Assembly (NCBI RefSeq): GCF_947495025.1
Contig: NZ_CANLXG010000003.1
Span: 124,001-188,000, forward strand
From: an uncultured Roseobacter sp.
GTDB lineage: Bacteria; Pseudomonadota; Alphaproteobacteria; Rhodobacterales; Rhodobacteraceae
Direction: 5' to 3'
Length of the DNA stretch: 64,000 bases
Position 1 is the first letter of the stretch. Every line of letters begins with the position of its first letter. A program made the translations under genes and the position numbers. The notes under the pieces were generated by a model. The model had not been told where the DNA came from. It did no database searches and saw nothing but the letters and a program-made list of their open reading frames with translations. Of the stretch, positions 1-9,823 are shown piece by piece.

Positions 1-302
1 AAGCCCACAACAACCGCCGGCCGGTCGCGGCGCATCTTGAGCAGCGCACCCAGAACGCCTGTACCAATCCGGAAGGGTGCTGCCGCCTTGGCAACAAAAC
101 CGCCCCGCGCAAAGGTCGCGCTGCTGATTTCCTCGATCTCTGTGCCGTCCGGAAAACCACCGGTATAGCGAGCGCCGCGCGGATCTGTCGACAGCTTGAC
201 CCGCCATCCCCGCGCCAGCATGGCCTCGGCCAGTGCCTGGGCAGGAAACATGTGCCCCCCTGTGCCGCCCGCGGCGATCAGCAACAAAGGTTTGCCCGTC
301 AT
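1..302 (-). CDS. murG: UDP-GlcNAc:lipid I GlcNAc transferase MurG (N-terminal part; runs off the window)
   Basis: MurG adds GlcNAc to lipid I on the inner face of the membrane to make lipid II. Only the first ~100 codons are present; the gene continues beyond base 1. The translated start carries the glycine-rich loop [12 protein letters not shown] at residues 10-21, the hallmark of the MurG N-terminal domain, followed by a typical region with GARYTGG. The ATG (302-300) overlaps the TGA of ftsW as ATGA, so the two are translationally coupled. Its place at the distal end of the dcw cluster supports the call. Confidence 0.95.
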   Translation of the reverse strand, partial: MTGKPLLLIAAGGTGGHMFPAQALAEAMLARGWRVKLSTDPRGARYTGGFPDGTEIEEISSATFARGGFVAKAAAPFRIGTGVLGALLKMRRDRPAVVVG

Positions 303-1468
303 CGTCCCCGTCCGCGTGTCAGAAGGTCACTGATTTCGCCCTGAGGCCGGGTCCGGGTAAAGGCAAGCAGCATACCAACAGCGATGCCAGAGGCGATTAC
401 CGAAGAGCCGCCGTAGCTGACAAAGGGCAGTGTCATGCCCTTGGCTGGCAGCAGACGCACCGCAACGCCCATGTTGATCATGGCCTGAACGCCCAGCGTA
501 CAGGCGAGTCCGGTTCCCGCAAGCCGGATGAAAGTGTCGCGTTCCCGCACCAGCCGCATCAGCGAACGGATCACCACTGTGGCATAGAGCGCGATGATGA
601 TCAGGACGAGGATCAGCCCGTATTCCTCTGCCGCAACGGCAATAATAAAGTCGGTGTGCGCATCCGGCAAAGACCATTTCACCTGGCCTTCCCCGACGCC
701 AACACCGAAGAGCCCGCCTTCACGAATGGCGTTGGCCGCATATCCGAGCTGGGTTGTCGGATCGATATCTGTACTGAGGAAGCCGTCTATGCGCCGCGCG
801 AAATGCTCAGAGCTGGCATAGGCAAAAGTGCCCCCCGCAACGACCATAAGCGCCATGCCAACCAGCAGGACCATCGGTGCGCCGGCCACAAAGTACATCA
901 CGCCCCAGGCGAAGAGAACCAGACACGCCTGTCCGAAGTCCGGCTGCAGCGCCAGCATCAGAACGATGGAGATACACAGCGCAAACGACCAGGTCTTGCC
1001 CGGGGGTCCGTTCAGATCAGAAGACGCCGCCATCATCCAGGCCGCGACAACCACAAAACCCGGCTTGAGAAACTCCGAAGGCTGCAGCGACGCAAAGCCG
1101 AGCCTGTACCAGCGCACGGCGCCCTTGCCGAAATCTGTTCCGAAAAAGGGCAAAAGCGCCAGCGCCACAAAGGCCACCAGGAATCCCAGCACTGCAAGGC
1201 GACGCACCAGCACCGGCGACATCATCGACGTGATCAGCATCGCGATCAGGGCCAGCGTGCCAAACAATGCCTGGCGCTGGACATAGTGAAAGGCCTCAAA
1301 CCCGTTTTTCTCCGCAAGCGGCGGCGAGGCCGCGAGCCCCAGCAGCAGGCCGATCGCAAAAAGAATGAGAACACAGGACATCGCCCATTTGTCGACTGTC
1401 CGCCACCATTTAGGGAGGATCGGTTCGCCATCGCGAACCGGGACCGCACCATAGACCATTTCCGTCAT
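299..1468 (-). CDS. ftsW: Septal peptidoglycan glycosyltransferase FtsW (SEDS family)
   Basis: FtsW is the SEDS-family polymerase that works with FtsI to build septal peptidoglycan in the inner membrane. The 389-residue product is strongly hydrophobic with about ten membrane segments. It has the family motif LPDAHTDF near residue 267 and [11 protein letters not shown] at about 346-356. The length is normal for the family. It overlaps murG by 4 nt (ATGA). Upstream, 133 bp separate it from a gene on the other strand, so ftsW-murG probably has its own promoter here instead of being read through from murD. Confidence 0.96.
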   Translation of the reverse strand: MTEMVYGAVPVRDGEPILPKWWRTVDKWAMSCVLILFAIGLLLGLAASPPLAEKNGFEAFHYVQRQALFGTLALIAMLITSMMSPVLVRRLAVLGFLVAFVALALLPFFGTDFGKGAVRWYRLGFASLQPSEFLKPGFVVVAAWMMAASSDLNGPPGKTWSFALCISIVLMLALQPDFGQACLVLFAWGVMYFVAGAPMVLLVGMALMVVAGGTFAYASSEHFARRIDGFLSTDIDPTTQLGYAANAIREGGLFGVGVGEGQVKWSLPDAHTDFIIAVAAEEYGLILVLIIIALYATVVIRSLMRLVRERDTFIRLAGTGLACTLGVQAMINMGVAVRLLPAKGMTLPFVSYGGSSVIASGIAVGMLLAFTRTRPQGEISDLLTRGRGR

Positions 1469-1601
1469 GGAAGCCTGCCTTGATAATTACACTGCCGATA
1501 CGCCCCTTTTCGGGGTCTGATTTGCCTAGTGTAACCTGAAACCTGCGTTCAGACCAGCCTGAACCCTTGCCTTTATAGGTATTTCACGCCAGTTCGCGGG
1601 C

Positions 1602-2783
1602 ATGGACTATGATATTGCGATCATCGGGGCCGGCGCTGCAGGCATGATGTGTGCGGCTCACGCACCAGGTCGGGTGCTCATCGTCGATCACGCGAAAGCG
1701 CCGGGTGAGAAAATCCGCATCTCGGGTGGTGGTCGGTGCAACTTTACCAACCTTTATTGCGAACCTGGCGCGTTTCTGTCCGGCAACCCGCATTTCGCCA
1801 AATCGGCACTGGCACGCTATACCCAGTGGGATTTTATCGATCTGGTGGATCAGCACGGTATTGCCTGGCACGAAAAAACACTGGGCCAGCTCTTTTGCGA
1901 CAATTCCGCAAAAGACATCATTTCGATGCTGAGGCGTATGATACAGCAGAATGGCGCTGAACTGCTGTTGCAAACATCCGTCCTGGACTTTGCAAAGACA
2001 CCTGACGGATTTTCCATGACCCTGGATCAAGACGGAAGCCAACGCGCCGTCTCAGCCCGGAATGTCGTTATCGCGACAGGTGGTAAATCCATCCCCAAAA
2101 TGGGCGCTACCGGTTTTGCTTATTCGGTCGCGGAAAAATTTGGACTTGCGGTCACGGAAACACGGCCTGCGCTGGTGCCGTTCACGTTCTCTGACAGGCG
2201 TTTCGCCGATATCTCGGGTGTTGCGACCCCTGCGCGCGTCAGCGCGGGAGGCACAACATTTGAAGAAGCCGTGCTTTTCACGCACCGTGGCTTGTCCGGA
2301 CCGGCGGTGCTGCAGGCCTCGAGTTACTGGCGTGAGGGAGAGCCCGTGACGGTCAACCTGACCCCGGACGGGCCCGTCACAGAAGAATTGCGCGCCAGGC
2401 GTCAGATTTCCGGCCGCCGCAACCTCACCACAGAGCTGGCGGCCCATCTGCCGGCACGGCTGGTCGACCATCTGGCCGGTGAGATGGATCTGAGCGGCAA
2501 TCTGGCTGATCAGTCCGATCAGCGCCTTTGCGACATATCCGACACTCTGCAGAACTGGGCGCTGCATCCGTCGGGCACCGAGGGCTATCGCACCGCCGAA
2601 GTGACCCTGGGCGGCGTCGATACGGGCGCGCTGTCCTCGCGCACGATGCAGGCCGACGCTGTGCCCGGGCTTTACTTTATCGGCGAGGCTGTGGACGTCA
2701 CCGGGTGGCTGGGCGGTTACAACTTCCAATGGGCCTGGGCCTCGGGAATGGCGGCGGCCCGCGCTCTGGGCGCGCCCGCGTAA
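1602..2783 (+). CDS. NAD(P)/FAD-dependent oxidoreductase, BaiN/HI0933 (YhiN) family
   Basis: This is a cytoplasmic flavoprotein of 393 residues. The Rossmann dinucleotide motif GAGAAG is at residues 9-14, and the family-specific KIRISGGGRCNFTN is at about 37-50. A C-terminal FAD-contacting block (GLYFIGEAVDVTGWLGGYNFQ) lies around 358-378. The HI0933 family includes BaiN, which acts in bile-acid dehydroxylation in gut clostridia, but most members have no proven substrate, so none is given here. The gene sits on the plus strand between murD and ftsW, both on the minus strand, and ends 8 bp from the murD stop (convergent). Confidence 0.9.
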   Translation: MDYDIAIIGAGAAGMMCAAHAPGRVLIVDHAKAPGEKIRISGGGRCNFTNLYCEPGAFLSGNPHFAKSALARYTQWDFIDLVDQHGIAWHEKTLGQLFCDNSAKDIISMLRRMIQQNGAELLLQTSVLDFAKTPDGFSMTLDQDGSQRAVSARNVVIATGGKSIPKMGATGFAYSVAEKFGLAVTETRPALVPFTFSDRRFADISGVATPARVSAGGTTFEEAVLFTHRGLSGPAVLQASSYWREGEPVTVNLTPDGPVTEELRARRQISGRRNLTTELAAHLPARLVDHLAGEMDLSGNLADQSDQRLCDISDTLQNWALHPSGTEGYRTAEVTLGGVDTGALSSRTMQADAVPGLYFIGEAVDVTGWLGGYNFQWAWASGMAAARALGAPA

Positions 2784-2791
2784 ACCTCGGC

Positions 2792-4186
2792 TCAGAGGTG
2801 TTTGCCCACCTCTGCAACAAAGTCATCGCCCCGCTGCTCGAAGTTATCGTACTGATCAAAACTGGCTGCAGCAGGTGCGAGAAGAACCACGTCGCCGTCT
2901 TCTGCCTCGGCAACTGCACGCGCGACCGCCTCAGCCATTGTAGTACAGACCTCGGCCTCGACAGGCAGCTGCATCGCAAAACCGGCGGCCTCGCGCCCGA
3001 TCACATAGGCCTTGCGCACCGTTTTTGCTGCGGCATCCAGCCCGGGAAGACCGCCCTCTTTCGCCAGCCCCCCACAGATCCAGCGGATATTCTGAAAGGC
3101 GGACAGCGCCTTGATCGCCGCATCGGCGTTGGTTGCTTTACTGTCATTGACGAAACGCACGCCATTCTTTTCGGCCACCAGCTGACTGCGGTGCGGAAGG
3201 CCTGCAAAGGTGTGGAAAGCCGTCTCAATTGCTTTTGGCGCGAGGCCCAGCGCACGGCAGACCGCCCAGGCGGCACAGGCATTCTGGTGGTTGTGAGCCC
3301 CCGGCAGGCCAGGCACACCGCGCAGATCGGCAGAAGCCACCTGGCGCTCCTTGCGGTATTCGGACAGAAATCCTTTGCGCACGAATACATGCCAGCCCGG
3401 GCCGGTCAGTTTCTGTTCGACCGACATCCGGATCACCCGATCATCGCCTCGCCCCTCTGACAGCTGACCGGCCAGAAAAAGACCCTCATCCTCGTCAATG
3501 CCGACCACTGCGCGATCCGGCCCACCCTCGGCGAAAAGGCGACGCTTGGCGGCAAAATATCCGCCCATGCCGCCATGCCGGTCCAGGTGGTCGGGCGACA
3601 GGTTGGTGAAAACGGCAATGTCGGGGGTCAGGCTGCGGGCCAGTTCGGTCTGATAGCTGGACAACTCCAGCACAACGACCTCGCCGTCATGGGGCGCGTC
3701 GATGTCCAGCACCCCGCGCCCGATGTTTCCGGCCAGCTGACAGGGGCGCCCCGCTTCGGTCAGCACATGGTGGATCAGCGCGGAAGTGGTTGATTTCCCA
3801 TTCGACCCGGTGACGGCGACGACCCGCGGGGCAGTCTCAAAGCGGTGCCAGTCACCGGTGGCGAAGGACTGGAAAAAGAGGCCGATGTCGTTATCGACGG
3901 GCACCCCTGCGGCAAGAGACGCGGCGACAACCGGGTTGGGCGCCGGATAAAGATGTGGGATGCCGGGGCTGACGATCAGCCGGTCAACGCGATCGAAATG
4001 CTGGGGTGTTTTCAGCTGCTTGCAGGTGAAGCCTTCGGCCTCTGCACGGGCACGGGCATCGGCATTGTCATCCCAGCAGAGCGGGGTCGCCCCGCCCGCT
4101 GCGAGGGCGCGCGCGGCACTGAGCCCGCTGCGGCCCAGCCCCAGCACGGCGATGGTTTGTCCTGTTACCCCTGCGACCGGAATCAC
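2792..4186 (-). CDS. murD: UDP-N-acetylmuramoyl-L-alanine:D-glutamate ligase MurD
   Basis: MurD adds D-Glu to UDP-MurNAc-L-Ala in the cytoplasm. The 464-residue product has the N-terminal nucleotide-fold motif GLGRSG at 16-21, the Mur-ligase P-loop GSNGKST at 127-133 and [10 protein letters not shown] further on. The open frame extends 51 codons upstream (to 4339), but that segment is Pro/Ala-rich and unlike MurD. The GTG at 4186 gives the usual ~465-residue length and is preceded by a G-rich stretch (AGGGGGGG), so it is preferred. The gene is separated from mraY by an unusually long gap of about 1.6 kb. Confidence 0.95.
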   Translation of the reverse strand: MIPVAGVTGQTIAVLGLGRSGLSAARALAAGGATPLCWDDNADARARAEAEGFTCKQLKTPQHFDRVDRLIVSPGIPHLYPAPNPVVAASLAAGVPVDNDIGLFFQSFATGDWHRFETAPRVVAVTGSNGKSTTSALIHHVLTEAGRPCQLAGNIGRGVLDIDAPHDGEVVVLELSSYQTELARSLTPDIAVFTNLSPDHLDRHGGMGGYFAAKRRLFAEGGPDRAVVGIDEDEGLFLAGQLSEGRGDDRVIRMSVEQKLTGPGWHVFVRKGFLSEYRKERQVASADLRGVPGLPGAHNHQNACAAWAVCRALGLAPKAIETAFHTFAGLPHRSQLVAEKNGVRFVNDSKATNADAAIKALSAFQNIRWICGGLAKEGGLPGLDAAAKTVRKAYVIGREAAGFAMQLPVEAEVCTTMAEAVARAVAEAEDGDVVLLAPAAASFDQYDNFEQRGDDFVAEVGKHL

Positions 4187-4713
4187 GCCTGGCCCCCCCT
4201 GTTGATTGCTGGGCGGACAGTGCCGTGCCGGGCGGGCGGGGGCAAGGTGGTTAATGGGCCGTGCGGGCGCGCAGGATGCCTGTGCGGGCGACTCACCCGG
4301 TTCGTCATAGTTGACAGGGGGCCGGGGGCGAATTTCCAACGTCGGTATTTTGTCGGTATTCCGTCGGTGCAGGGGTCGGTGCGGGGGTGGGTTAACAGCG
4401 CGCGCGGTGGGGTCTGTTAAGGGTTTTGGGGTGGCATGGGATTGATGAGGCCTTGCGTTCGACAGGCAGGCGTTTTTGGTTCTTTCTCAGAGCGCGGAGC
4501 CCGGCCGGCATTGTTCGACAGGGCTCCTGCCTGAAGCCCCAGCAGATGAAGGGCAAGTCATCGATGAGCAGGAAGCGGGCGTTGCAAAGTCTGCGCGACT
4601 TCCCGACAACAGACCTTCATGCTGATTGCGGGGAAAGACGGCTAAGAGCCAGTTCTACAGATGCTGCTGTTCGCACCAATGTCTGCCGCCGGATCGAAGG
4701 TCGTCAAAAAGTA
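4187..4713. other. Gene-poor stretch upstream of murD
   Basis: No convincing gene is seen. The murD frame stays open to 4339 but reads as low-complexity Pro/Ala-rich protein. A plus-strand frame (4426-4755) matches nothing I recognise. The 10-base word GTTCGACAGG occurs twice, at 4457 and 4513, in direct orientation. The stretch presumably carries the murD promoter, because murD is too far from mraY for simple coupling. Confidence 0.4.
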
Positions 4714-5079
4714 TTATCTGGACGCGGTGCAAACAGGTATAATTGTTCCGTCTGAAGCGGTCCGGACCATGTTCAGAACGCAGTGCGTCAAATTGAGCTC
4801 TACCAACAGCCAGGCTGCGCACATCGTTGTAGCGAAGGAGCCGAGAAAGAAGACTGCATTTCGGCAAAGCGCCTTTCCAGCATCTCTGTTTCCGGTATGG
4901 CTCAGAACACGGAAAAACGAAAAGAAGCCACCCGTTGCATCGTCCCAAGCACTGCGCGCTGTAGCTTGTGACGTAAAGATCAAGTTTGAAAGCGATGCAA
5001 AGAGCTTAACGAACCAAAAGACCGCAACCAGAAAACTAAAGACCACAACCATCAATAGAACGTATATGAAAGTGGCCAC
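4714..5079 (-). CDS. Small predicted membrane protein, unknown function
   Basis: This is a 121-residue frame with a GTG start at 5079. A good ribosome-binding site (GCAGGAG) ends nine bases before the start. Two hydrophobic stretches look like membrane helices: residues 4-29 (IYVLLMVVVFSFLVAVFWFV core) and about 72-96 (VFFLGSFATTMCAAWLLVEL core), joined by a polar loop. I do not recognise the family. It reads in the same direction as the dcw genes, between mraY and murD. Base composition is more AT-rich than the neighbours. The SD and two-helix pattern support a real gene, but a chance ORF cannot be excluded. Confidence 0.5.
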   Translation of the reverse strand: MATFIYVLLMVVVFSFLVAVFWFVKLFASLSNLIFTSQATARSAWDDATGGFFSFFRVLSHTGNRDAGKALCRNAVFFLGSFATTMCAAWLLVELNLTHCVLNMVRTASDGTIIPVCTASR

Positions 5080-5697
5080 GTCTGTAGGCTCCTGCAGAAC
5101 CGCTTGTAAAATCAGCTGAGTCTTTCTGAGACAGGATCGCCCACCTTAGCCAAGTTGGCAACACCGACGCTGAATTTGCGAAGCAGGCGTTGGCGCAATC
5201 GCAGCGAAATCTCACTTCGTCCCGCACAGCCGACACTGAGAGGTGCAACTGTTAGGAGCCAGAGATCAAAGAATTCAATCTGTAAAAATCTTTGCTTATC
5301 TTTACCCGGTTGGTATCCAGCAGAAGTCACAAAGGATAAAATCAGTGCATGATTGGTTAATAGAAACCATTAAAGTCGATTGGGAAAGCGGAGATGTACG
5401 AATCCTTTTGTAGGCGTTTGGTCAGCCGAAAGAAATCCGGGTAAAGGGCTTGTGCTCTCTCGTTGTTCCGCGGCGGTTTGATTGGGGTCCGAGTGAGTAC
5501 GTGAACGGCACATTTGGACCGGAAGTACTTGAAAACGGACACTCTGTTTTAAAGATTGAAATCTAATCCGGGGATCAGATTCTCGTTGAAGGCAAAAAAT
5601 ATTTCTTCCGAACTGCGACTGAGGTCAGAATACACAAGCCGCTGCATCTCGATAGTGTTCTTTGCACCAAGGGCATCCCCCGGCCCTGGGTGGGGGT
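5080..5697. other. Gene-free, relatively AT-rich stretch between mraY and the small membrane ORF
   Basis: Only short frames of 60-75 codons occur here on either strand, none with recognisable domains or a convincing ribosome-binding site. Composition is lower in GC than the flanking mur genes. This may be old inserted or decayed DNA. Confidence 0.4.
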
Positions 5698-5729
5698 AAA
5701 GCCCCCTCCCGGGGGGAGGGTCGGGGGCT
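5698..5729 (-). terminator. Terminator-like GC hairpin after mraY
   Basis: On the minus strand, 38 bp beyond the mraY stop, AGCCCCC (5729-5723) can pair with GGGGGCT (5706-5700), followed by TTTA. A second arrangement pairs CCCTCCC with GGGAGGG within the same bases. The U-run is short, so termination may be partial. Confidence 0.5.
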
Positions 5730-5730
5730 G

Positions 5731-5748
5731 CCCGGCGTAGCCGCCGGG
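5731..5748. repeat. Perfect 7-bp hairpin next to the mraY terminator
   Basis: CCCGGCG (5731-5737) and CGCCGGG (5742-5748) flank the four-base loop TAGC. It lies between the mraY stop and the terminator-like hairpin, so the mraY 3' end would carry two stacked stem-loops. Confidence 0.5.
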
Positions 5749-5766
5749 TGAGAGGCGGATGTGGGT

Positions 5767-6888
5767 TTACCGCACTTTGAGCGTCGCCAGCCCGATCATC
5801 GCGAGGATCAGCGCAATGATCCAGAAACGGATCACGATGGTGCTCTCGGACCAGCCCTTTTTCTCATAGTGGTGGTGGATCGGTGCCATCAGAAACACGC
5901 GCTTGCCGGTGGCTTTGAAATAGGCGACCTGGATGATCACACTGAGCGCCTCGACCACAAAGAGCCCGCCGACGATGGCCAGCACGATCTCGTGTTTGGT
6001 GGAGACGGCAATCGCCCCCAGAGCCCCCCCCAGCGCCAGCGATCCGGTGTCGCCCATAAAGACGGCGGCGGGGGGCGCGTTGTACCACAAAAAGCCCAGA
6101 CCCCCGCCGAAAAGCCCGGCGGTAAAGATCAGGATCTCGCCGGTGCCGGGCACGTAATGCACATCCAGATATTCCGTAAAGTCGACGCGGCCCACCGCAT
6201 AGGCGATGACACCGAGGGTGCCTGCGGCGATCATCACCGGCATGATGGCCAGCCCGTCGAGCCCGTCTGTCAGGTTGACGGCATTGGCCGCCCCCACGAT
6301 CACGATCATGCCGAAGGGGATGAAAAACAGGCCCAGATTGAGCAGAACATCCTTGAAAACCGGAAGGGCGAGCCGCGCTGAGAGCGCGTCATAATTGTCA
6401 AGTCGGGCCGCAAGCTCGGCGTCGTTGAGGCCATGCACATACATGGCCGCCGCCGTCGCAACGCCCGCAATCACAAAGCCCGCCAGCAGGCGCACACGAC
6501 CAGGCACGCCCTTGTGGTTGCCTTTGGAAACCTTGGCAAAATCATCCGCAAAACCAATGGCGGCAAATGCCAGCGTGACGCCCAGCACGATCCAGACAAA
6601 GGGGTTGTCGAGCCGCGCCCACAGGAGCGTGGAGGTCAGCAGCGCGCCGACGATCAGAAGCCCGCCCATAGTCGGCGTACCAGCCTTGGCAAAATGCCCC
6701 TCGGGGCCGTCATCGCGGATCGGCTGACCTTTGCCCTGGCGCCGGCGCAGCACGGCAATGAGCGGTTTGCCAAAGAGAAAACCAAAGACCAGCGCCGTGA
6801 GAAAGGCCCCGCCTGCGCGAAAAGTGATGTAGCGAAAGAGGTTGAAAATGTCCCCCCCGTCCGACAGCAGCGTAAGCCAGTAAAGCAT
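5767..6888 (-). CDS. mraY: Phospho-N-acetylmuramoyl-pentapeptide transferase MraY
   Basis: MraY transfers phospho-MurNAc-pentapeptide to undecaprenyl phosphate, giving lipid I. The 373-residue polytopic protein shows the family landmarks: FADDFAK with the Asp pair at 115-116, [13 protein letters not shown] near 206-220, and [13 protein letters not shown] with the triple His at 338-340. Length is slightly above the E. coli 360. It starts 9 bp after the murF stop. AGGG from the murF end forms its probable ribosome-binding site (AGGGATTAACC before ATG), so the two are likely coupled. Confidence 0.97.
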   Translation of the reverse strand: MLYWLTLLSDGGDIFNLFRYITFRAGGAFLTALVFGFLFGKPLIAVLRRRQGKGQPIRDDGPEGHFAKAGTPTMGGLLIVGALLTSTLLWARLDNPFVWIVLGVTLAFAAIGFADDFAKVSKGNHKGVPGRVRLLAGFVIAGVATAAAMYVHGLNDAELAARLDNYDALSARLALPVFKDVLLNLGLFFIPFGMIVIVGAANAVNLTDGLDGLAIMPVMIAAGTLGVIAYAVGRVDFTEYLDVHYVPGTGEILIFTAGLFGGGLGFLWYNAPPAAVFMGDTGSLALGGALGAIAVSTKHEIVLAIVGGLFVVEALSVIIQVAYFKATGKRVFLMAPIHHHYEKKGWSESTIVIRFWIIALILAMIGLATLKVR

Positions 6889-6897
6889 GGTTAATCC

Positions 6898-8328
6898 CTA
6901 TTCCACGTCCAGCGGGGCATGTCCCATTTTGCGGATGGCGTCAACGATCAGCGCCAGTTTCATGCTCAGTGAGCCTTTGGCGAGTACGACGTCACCACTG
7001 TCGAGGTGATGTTTGAGGCGTGGTACGGCCTCGGCTGACGTTTCAAACCAGCCACCGCGCTGCGCCTCGGGCAGCAGGTCGTGCAGGGATTTCATCAGCG
7101 GTCCGATGCAATGGACCACGTCGATCTGTTCCATTGAGGTCAGGTGCGCAAGACCGGCGTGCAGCGCAATCTCGTCGCTGCCGAGTTCTTTCATGTCGCC
7201 CAGATAGGCAATGCGCCGTCCGCGTGAAACGCGGCCGATATCGTTCGTGACCTCCGCGGATGCAAGCACCTCGAGCGCGGCGGCCATGGATGTCGGATTG
7301 GCGTTGTAGCTGTCGTCGATCAGATCAAGTGTCAGGCGGGTGTCGACCGGATCGAGCCAGATGCGTTCGCGCACGCCCCGGCCCCTGTAGGGTGTCCAGC
7401 GGCCCAGGGAGCCCACTGCAAGCGCCATATCAAGGCGCAGCGCGGCCATGACGGCCAGCGCTCCCAGCGCATTGACCGCAAAGTGCCGGCCCGGTGTGCT
7501 GAGCTTGTAAAGCAGCGGGTCCTGACCCATGGTCGCCTGGACTACCGTGCTGTCGCCCTGAACCGTGGCGCGCAGCAGTCTGAAGTCGAACCCCTGTTCG
7601 CCAAAACCGATGTCCCGCAACCTGCAGTCCTGCGCTTTGGCCAAAAGGACCGCAGCCGTTTCGATGTCACTGTTGAGCACGGCAATGCCATTGGGCACGA
7701 CACCTTCGAGGATTGAGGCTTTTTCAACAGCGATGCCGGTGATGTCTTCAAAGGCTTCCAGGTGTGCGGCAGCGACCGTCGTGATCAGCGCAACATGCGG
7801 CCGCGCCATTTTTGACAATGGTGCAATCTCGCCCGGATGGTTCATGCCGATCTCAATCACAGCGAATTCTGTATCCGCTGGCATCCGCGCCAGGGTCAGC
7901 GGCACGCCCCAGTGGTTGTTGTAGCTGGCAACAGACGCATGCGCGCGCCCCTGATCCGACAACATGGCCAGCAGCATTTCCTTGGTGGACGTCTTGCCAA
8001 CACTGCCCGTGATACCGACGACCTTGCCCCGCATGCGGGCGCGCCCTGCCCGCCCAAGGTCTTCAAGCGCGCTCAGAACGTCCCCGACAACCAGAAGTGG
8101 CGCATTTTCAGGCAGGCCGTCCGGAATATGAGAAACCATAGCCGCGGCGGCACCCTTCTGCAGCGCCTGTGCCACAAACTCATGGCCGTCGCGCACATCT
8201 TTCAGGGCAACAAAAAGATCACCTGCCTCAAGCGTTCGCGTGTCAATCGACACGCCACGCGCCTCCCAGTCAGTCGTCGCACGACCAGCGGTTGCACGGG
8301 CAGCCTCTGCCGCTGTCCAGAGTGTCAT
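6898..8328 (-). CDS. murF: UDP-MurNAc-tripeptide:D-Ala-D-Ala ligase MurF
   Basis: MurF adds D-Ala-D-Ala to complete the UDP-MurNAc-pentapeptide. The 476-residue product has the Mur-ligase P-loop GSVGKTST at 108-115, an N-terminal MurF domain with SIDTRTLEAGDLFVAL at 27-42, and the EIGMNHPGEI signature in the central domain. The start overlaps the murE stop by 4 nt (8325-8328), as expected within the dcw operon. Confidence 0.97.
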   Translation of the reverse strand: MTLWTAAEAARATAGRATTDWEARGVSIDTRTLEAGDLFVALKDVRDGHEFVAQALQKGAAAAMVSHIPDGLPENAPLLVVGDVLSALEDLGRAGRARMRGKVVGITGSVGKTSTKEMLLAMLSDQGRAHASVASYNNHWGVPLTLARMPADTEFAVIEIGMNHPGEIAPLSKMARPHVALITTVAAAHLEAFEDITGIAVEKASILEGVVPNGIAVLNSDIETAAVLLAKAQDCRLRDIGFGEQGFDFRLLRATVQGDSTVVQATMGQDPLLYKLSTPGRHFAVNALGALAVMAALRLDMALAVGSLGRWTPYRGRGVRERIWLDPVDTRLTLDLIDDSYNANPTSMAAALEVLASAEVTNDIGRVSRGRRIAYLGDMKELGSDEIALHAGLAHLTSMEQIDVVHCIGPLMKSLHDLLPEAQRGGWFETSAEAVPRLKHHLDSGDVVLAKGSLSMKLALIVDAIRKMGHAPLDVE

Positions 8329-9806
8329 GCAAACCTCCCGTCAAGAGCGGCGACGGCCACGCTGGCCTGTTCGGCGTCATCAAAAGGCAGGACATCGTCT
8401 CCGACGATCTGGCCGGTCTCGTGCCCCTTGCCCGCAATCAGCAGGGCATCGCCCGGCCCAAGCGCGTCAACACCGCGCAGTATTGCTTCGGCACGGTCAC
8501 CGACCTCCATCGCATCGGACGCGCCCAGAAGAACCTCGGAACGGATCATAGCCGGGTCCTCGCTGCGCGGATTGTCATCGGTCACGATCACCAGATCCGC
8601 ATTTTCAGCCGCCGCTTGCCCCATAAGCGGACGTTTGGTCGCGTCCCGGTCACCGCCTGCGCCCACGATGGCAATAAGACGCCCCAGCACATGCGGGCGT
8701 AAGGCGCGCAGCGCCGTGGCCACTGCATCGGGTGTGTGGGCGTAATCAACAAAGACGGTTGCACCGTTTTCGCGGGTTGCAGCGAGCTGCATCCGACCCC
8801 GGACGGTCGACAGATCTCCGAGCGTTTCAAAAACGGCACCCGCATCCTCGCCGCAGGCGATCACCAGAGCCGCCGCCATCATCACGTTTTCCGCCTGGAA
8901 ATCTCCGATAAGGTTCAGGCGGCGGACATATGTCTTGTCGATATGACGGAAGGCAACCGTCTGGCCTGTCGCATCAACCTGGATATTGCCCAGATGAAAA
9001 TCGCCGATACGGCGTCCGACGCTGACCACCGGACAGTTTCGCGCCGACGCAATTGCGACCATATCCGTGCCCCTGTCGGCTTCTATGTTGATAACTGCCT
9101 TCGCGTCCTCGGGCAGTACACGGGCGAAAAGACCCGCCTTGGCGGCAAAATAATCCTCGAAAGTCTCGTGGTAGTCGAGGTGATCCTGGGTAAAGTTGGT
9201 GAACCCCGCAGCCCGGAGCGTAACCCCGTCCAGCCGGCGCTGATCCAGCCCATGGCTGGAGGCTTCCATCGCGCCATGTGTCACGCCGTTTGCCACCGCA
9301 TCTGCAAGTGCGCGGTGCAGTGTGATCGGATCGGGGGTGGTATGGGCCAGTGGCGCAGCCCAGGCACCTTCCACACCGGTCGTACCGAGGTTGACGGCGC
9401 TGTGGCCCAGCAGTGTCCAGATCTGACGCACAAAGCTGGTGACAGAGGTTTTTCCGTTGGTGCCGGTTACAGCGACCAGCGTTTCGGGCTGAGCCCCGAA
9501 CCAGAGCGCTGCCGTGCGGGCAAGTGTCTCGCGCGGCGCCTGCGTGACGATCAGCGCAGCATCGCTGGCCTGCAGAACCTCAGCGGCCATTTGTGCGCCT
9601 TCGGCATCTGTCAGAACTGCCGCCGCGCCGGCGTCGAGGGCGACAGGGATAAACCGTGCCCCATGTACGGCGCTGCCGGGCAAGGCGGCGAAAAGGGTGC
9701 CCTCTTCCACCTCACGGCTGTCGGACGCCAGTCCGGAAATGCCGGGATTGCGGCCACGGGCTGCGGTCAGTCCGAGTGCGGAAAGCAGTTTCTGATCGTC
9801 GCGCAT
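8325..9806 (-). CDS. murE: UDP-MurNAc-L-Ala-D-Glu:meso-diaminopimelate ligase MurE
   Basis: MurE adds the third stem-peptide residue. The P-loop GTNGKTS lies at about 115-121. The C-terminal DNPR motif (about 411-414, followed by SEDP) is the signature of meso-diaminopimelate specificity, as expected in a Gram-negative. I chose the ATG at 9806 (493 residues) because GAGGTGGGGG precedes it. A GTG three codons upstream (9815) is possible but has poor spacing from a Shine-Dalgarno. The gene follows ftsI by 17 bp and overlaps murF. Confidence 0.96.
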   Translation of the reverse strand: MRDDQKLLSALGLTAARGRNPGISGLASDSREVEEGTLFAALPGSAVHGARFIPVALDAGAAAVLTDAEGAQMAAEVLQASDAALIVTQAPRETLARTAALWFGAQPETLVAVTGTNGKTSVTSFVRQIWTLLGHSAVNLGTTGVEGAWAAPLAHTTPDPITLHRALADAVANGVTHGAMEASSHGLDQRRLDGVTLRAAGFTNFTQDHLDYHETFEDYFAAKAGLFARVLPEDAKAVINIEADRGTDMVAIASARNCPVVSVGRRIGDFHLGNIQVDATGQTVAFRHIDKTYVRRLNLIGDFQAENVMMAAALVIACGEDAGAVFETLGDLSTVRGRMQLAATRENGATVFVDYAHTPDAVATALRALRPHVLGRLIAIVGAGGDRDATKRPLMGQAAAENADLVIVTDDNPRSEDPAMIRSEVLLGASDAMEVGDRAEAILRGVDALGPGDALLIAGKGHETGQIVGDDVLPFDDAEQASVAVAALDGRFA

Positions 9807-9823
9807 GGCCCCCACCTCTGCGG

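Noticed and set aside
233..1483. 416-codon plus-strand frame opposite ftsW
   Set aside because: It is antisense to a clear FtsW, is full of His/Arg/Gln, and is a shadow of GC-rich codons.
4187..4339. 51-codon N-terminal extension of murD
   Set aside because: The sequence is Pro/Ala-rich, unlike MurD, and a GTG with a G-rich site at 4186 gives the usual protein length.
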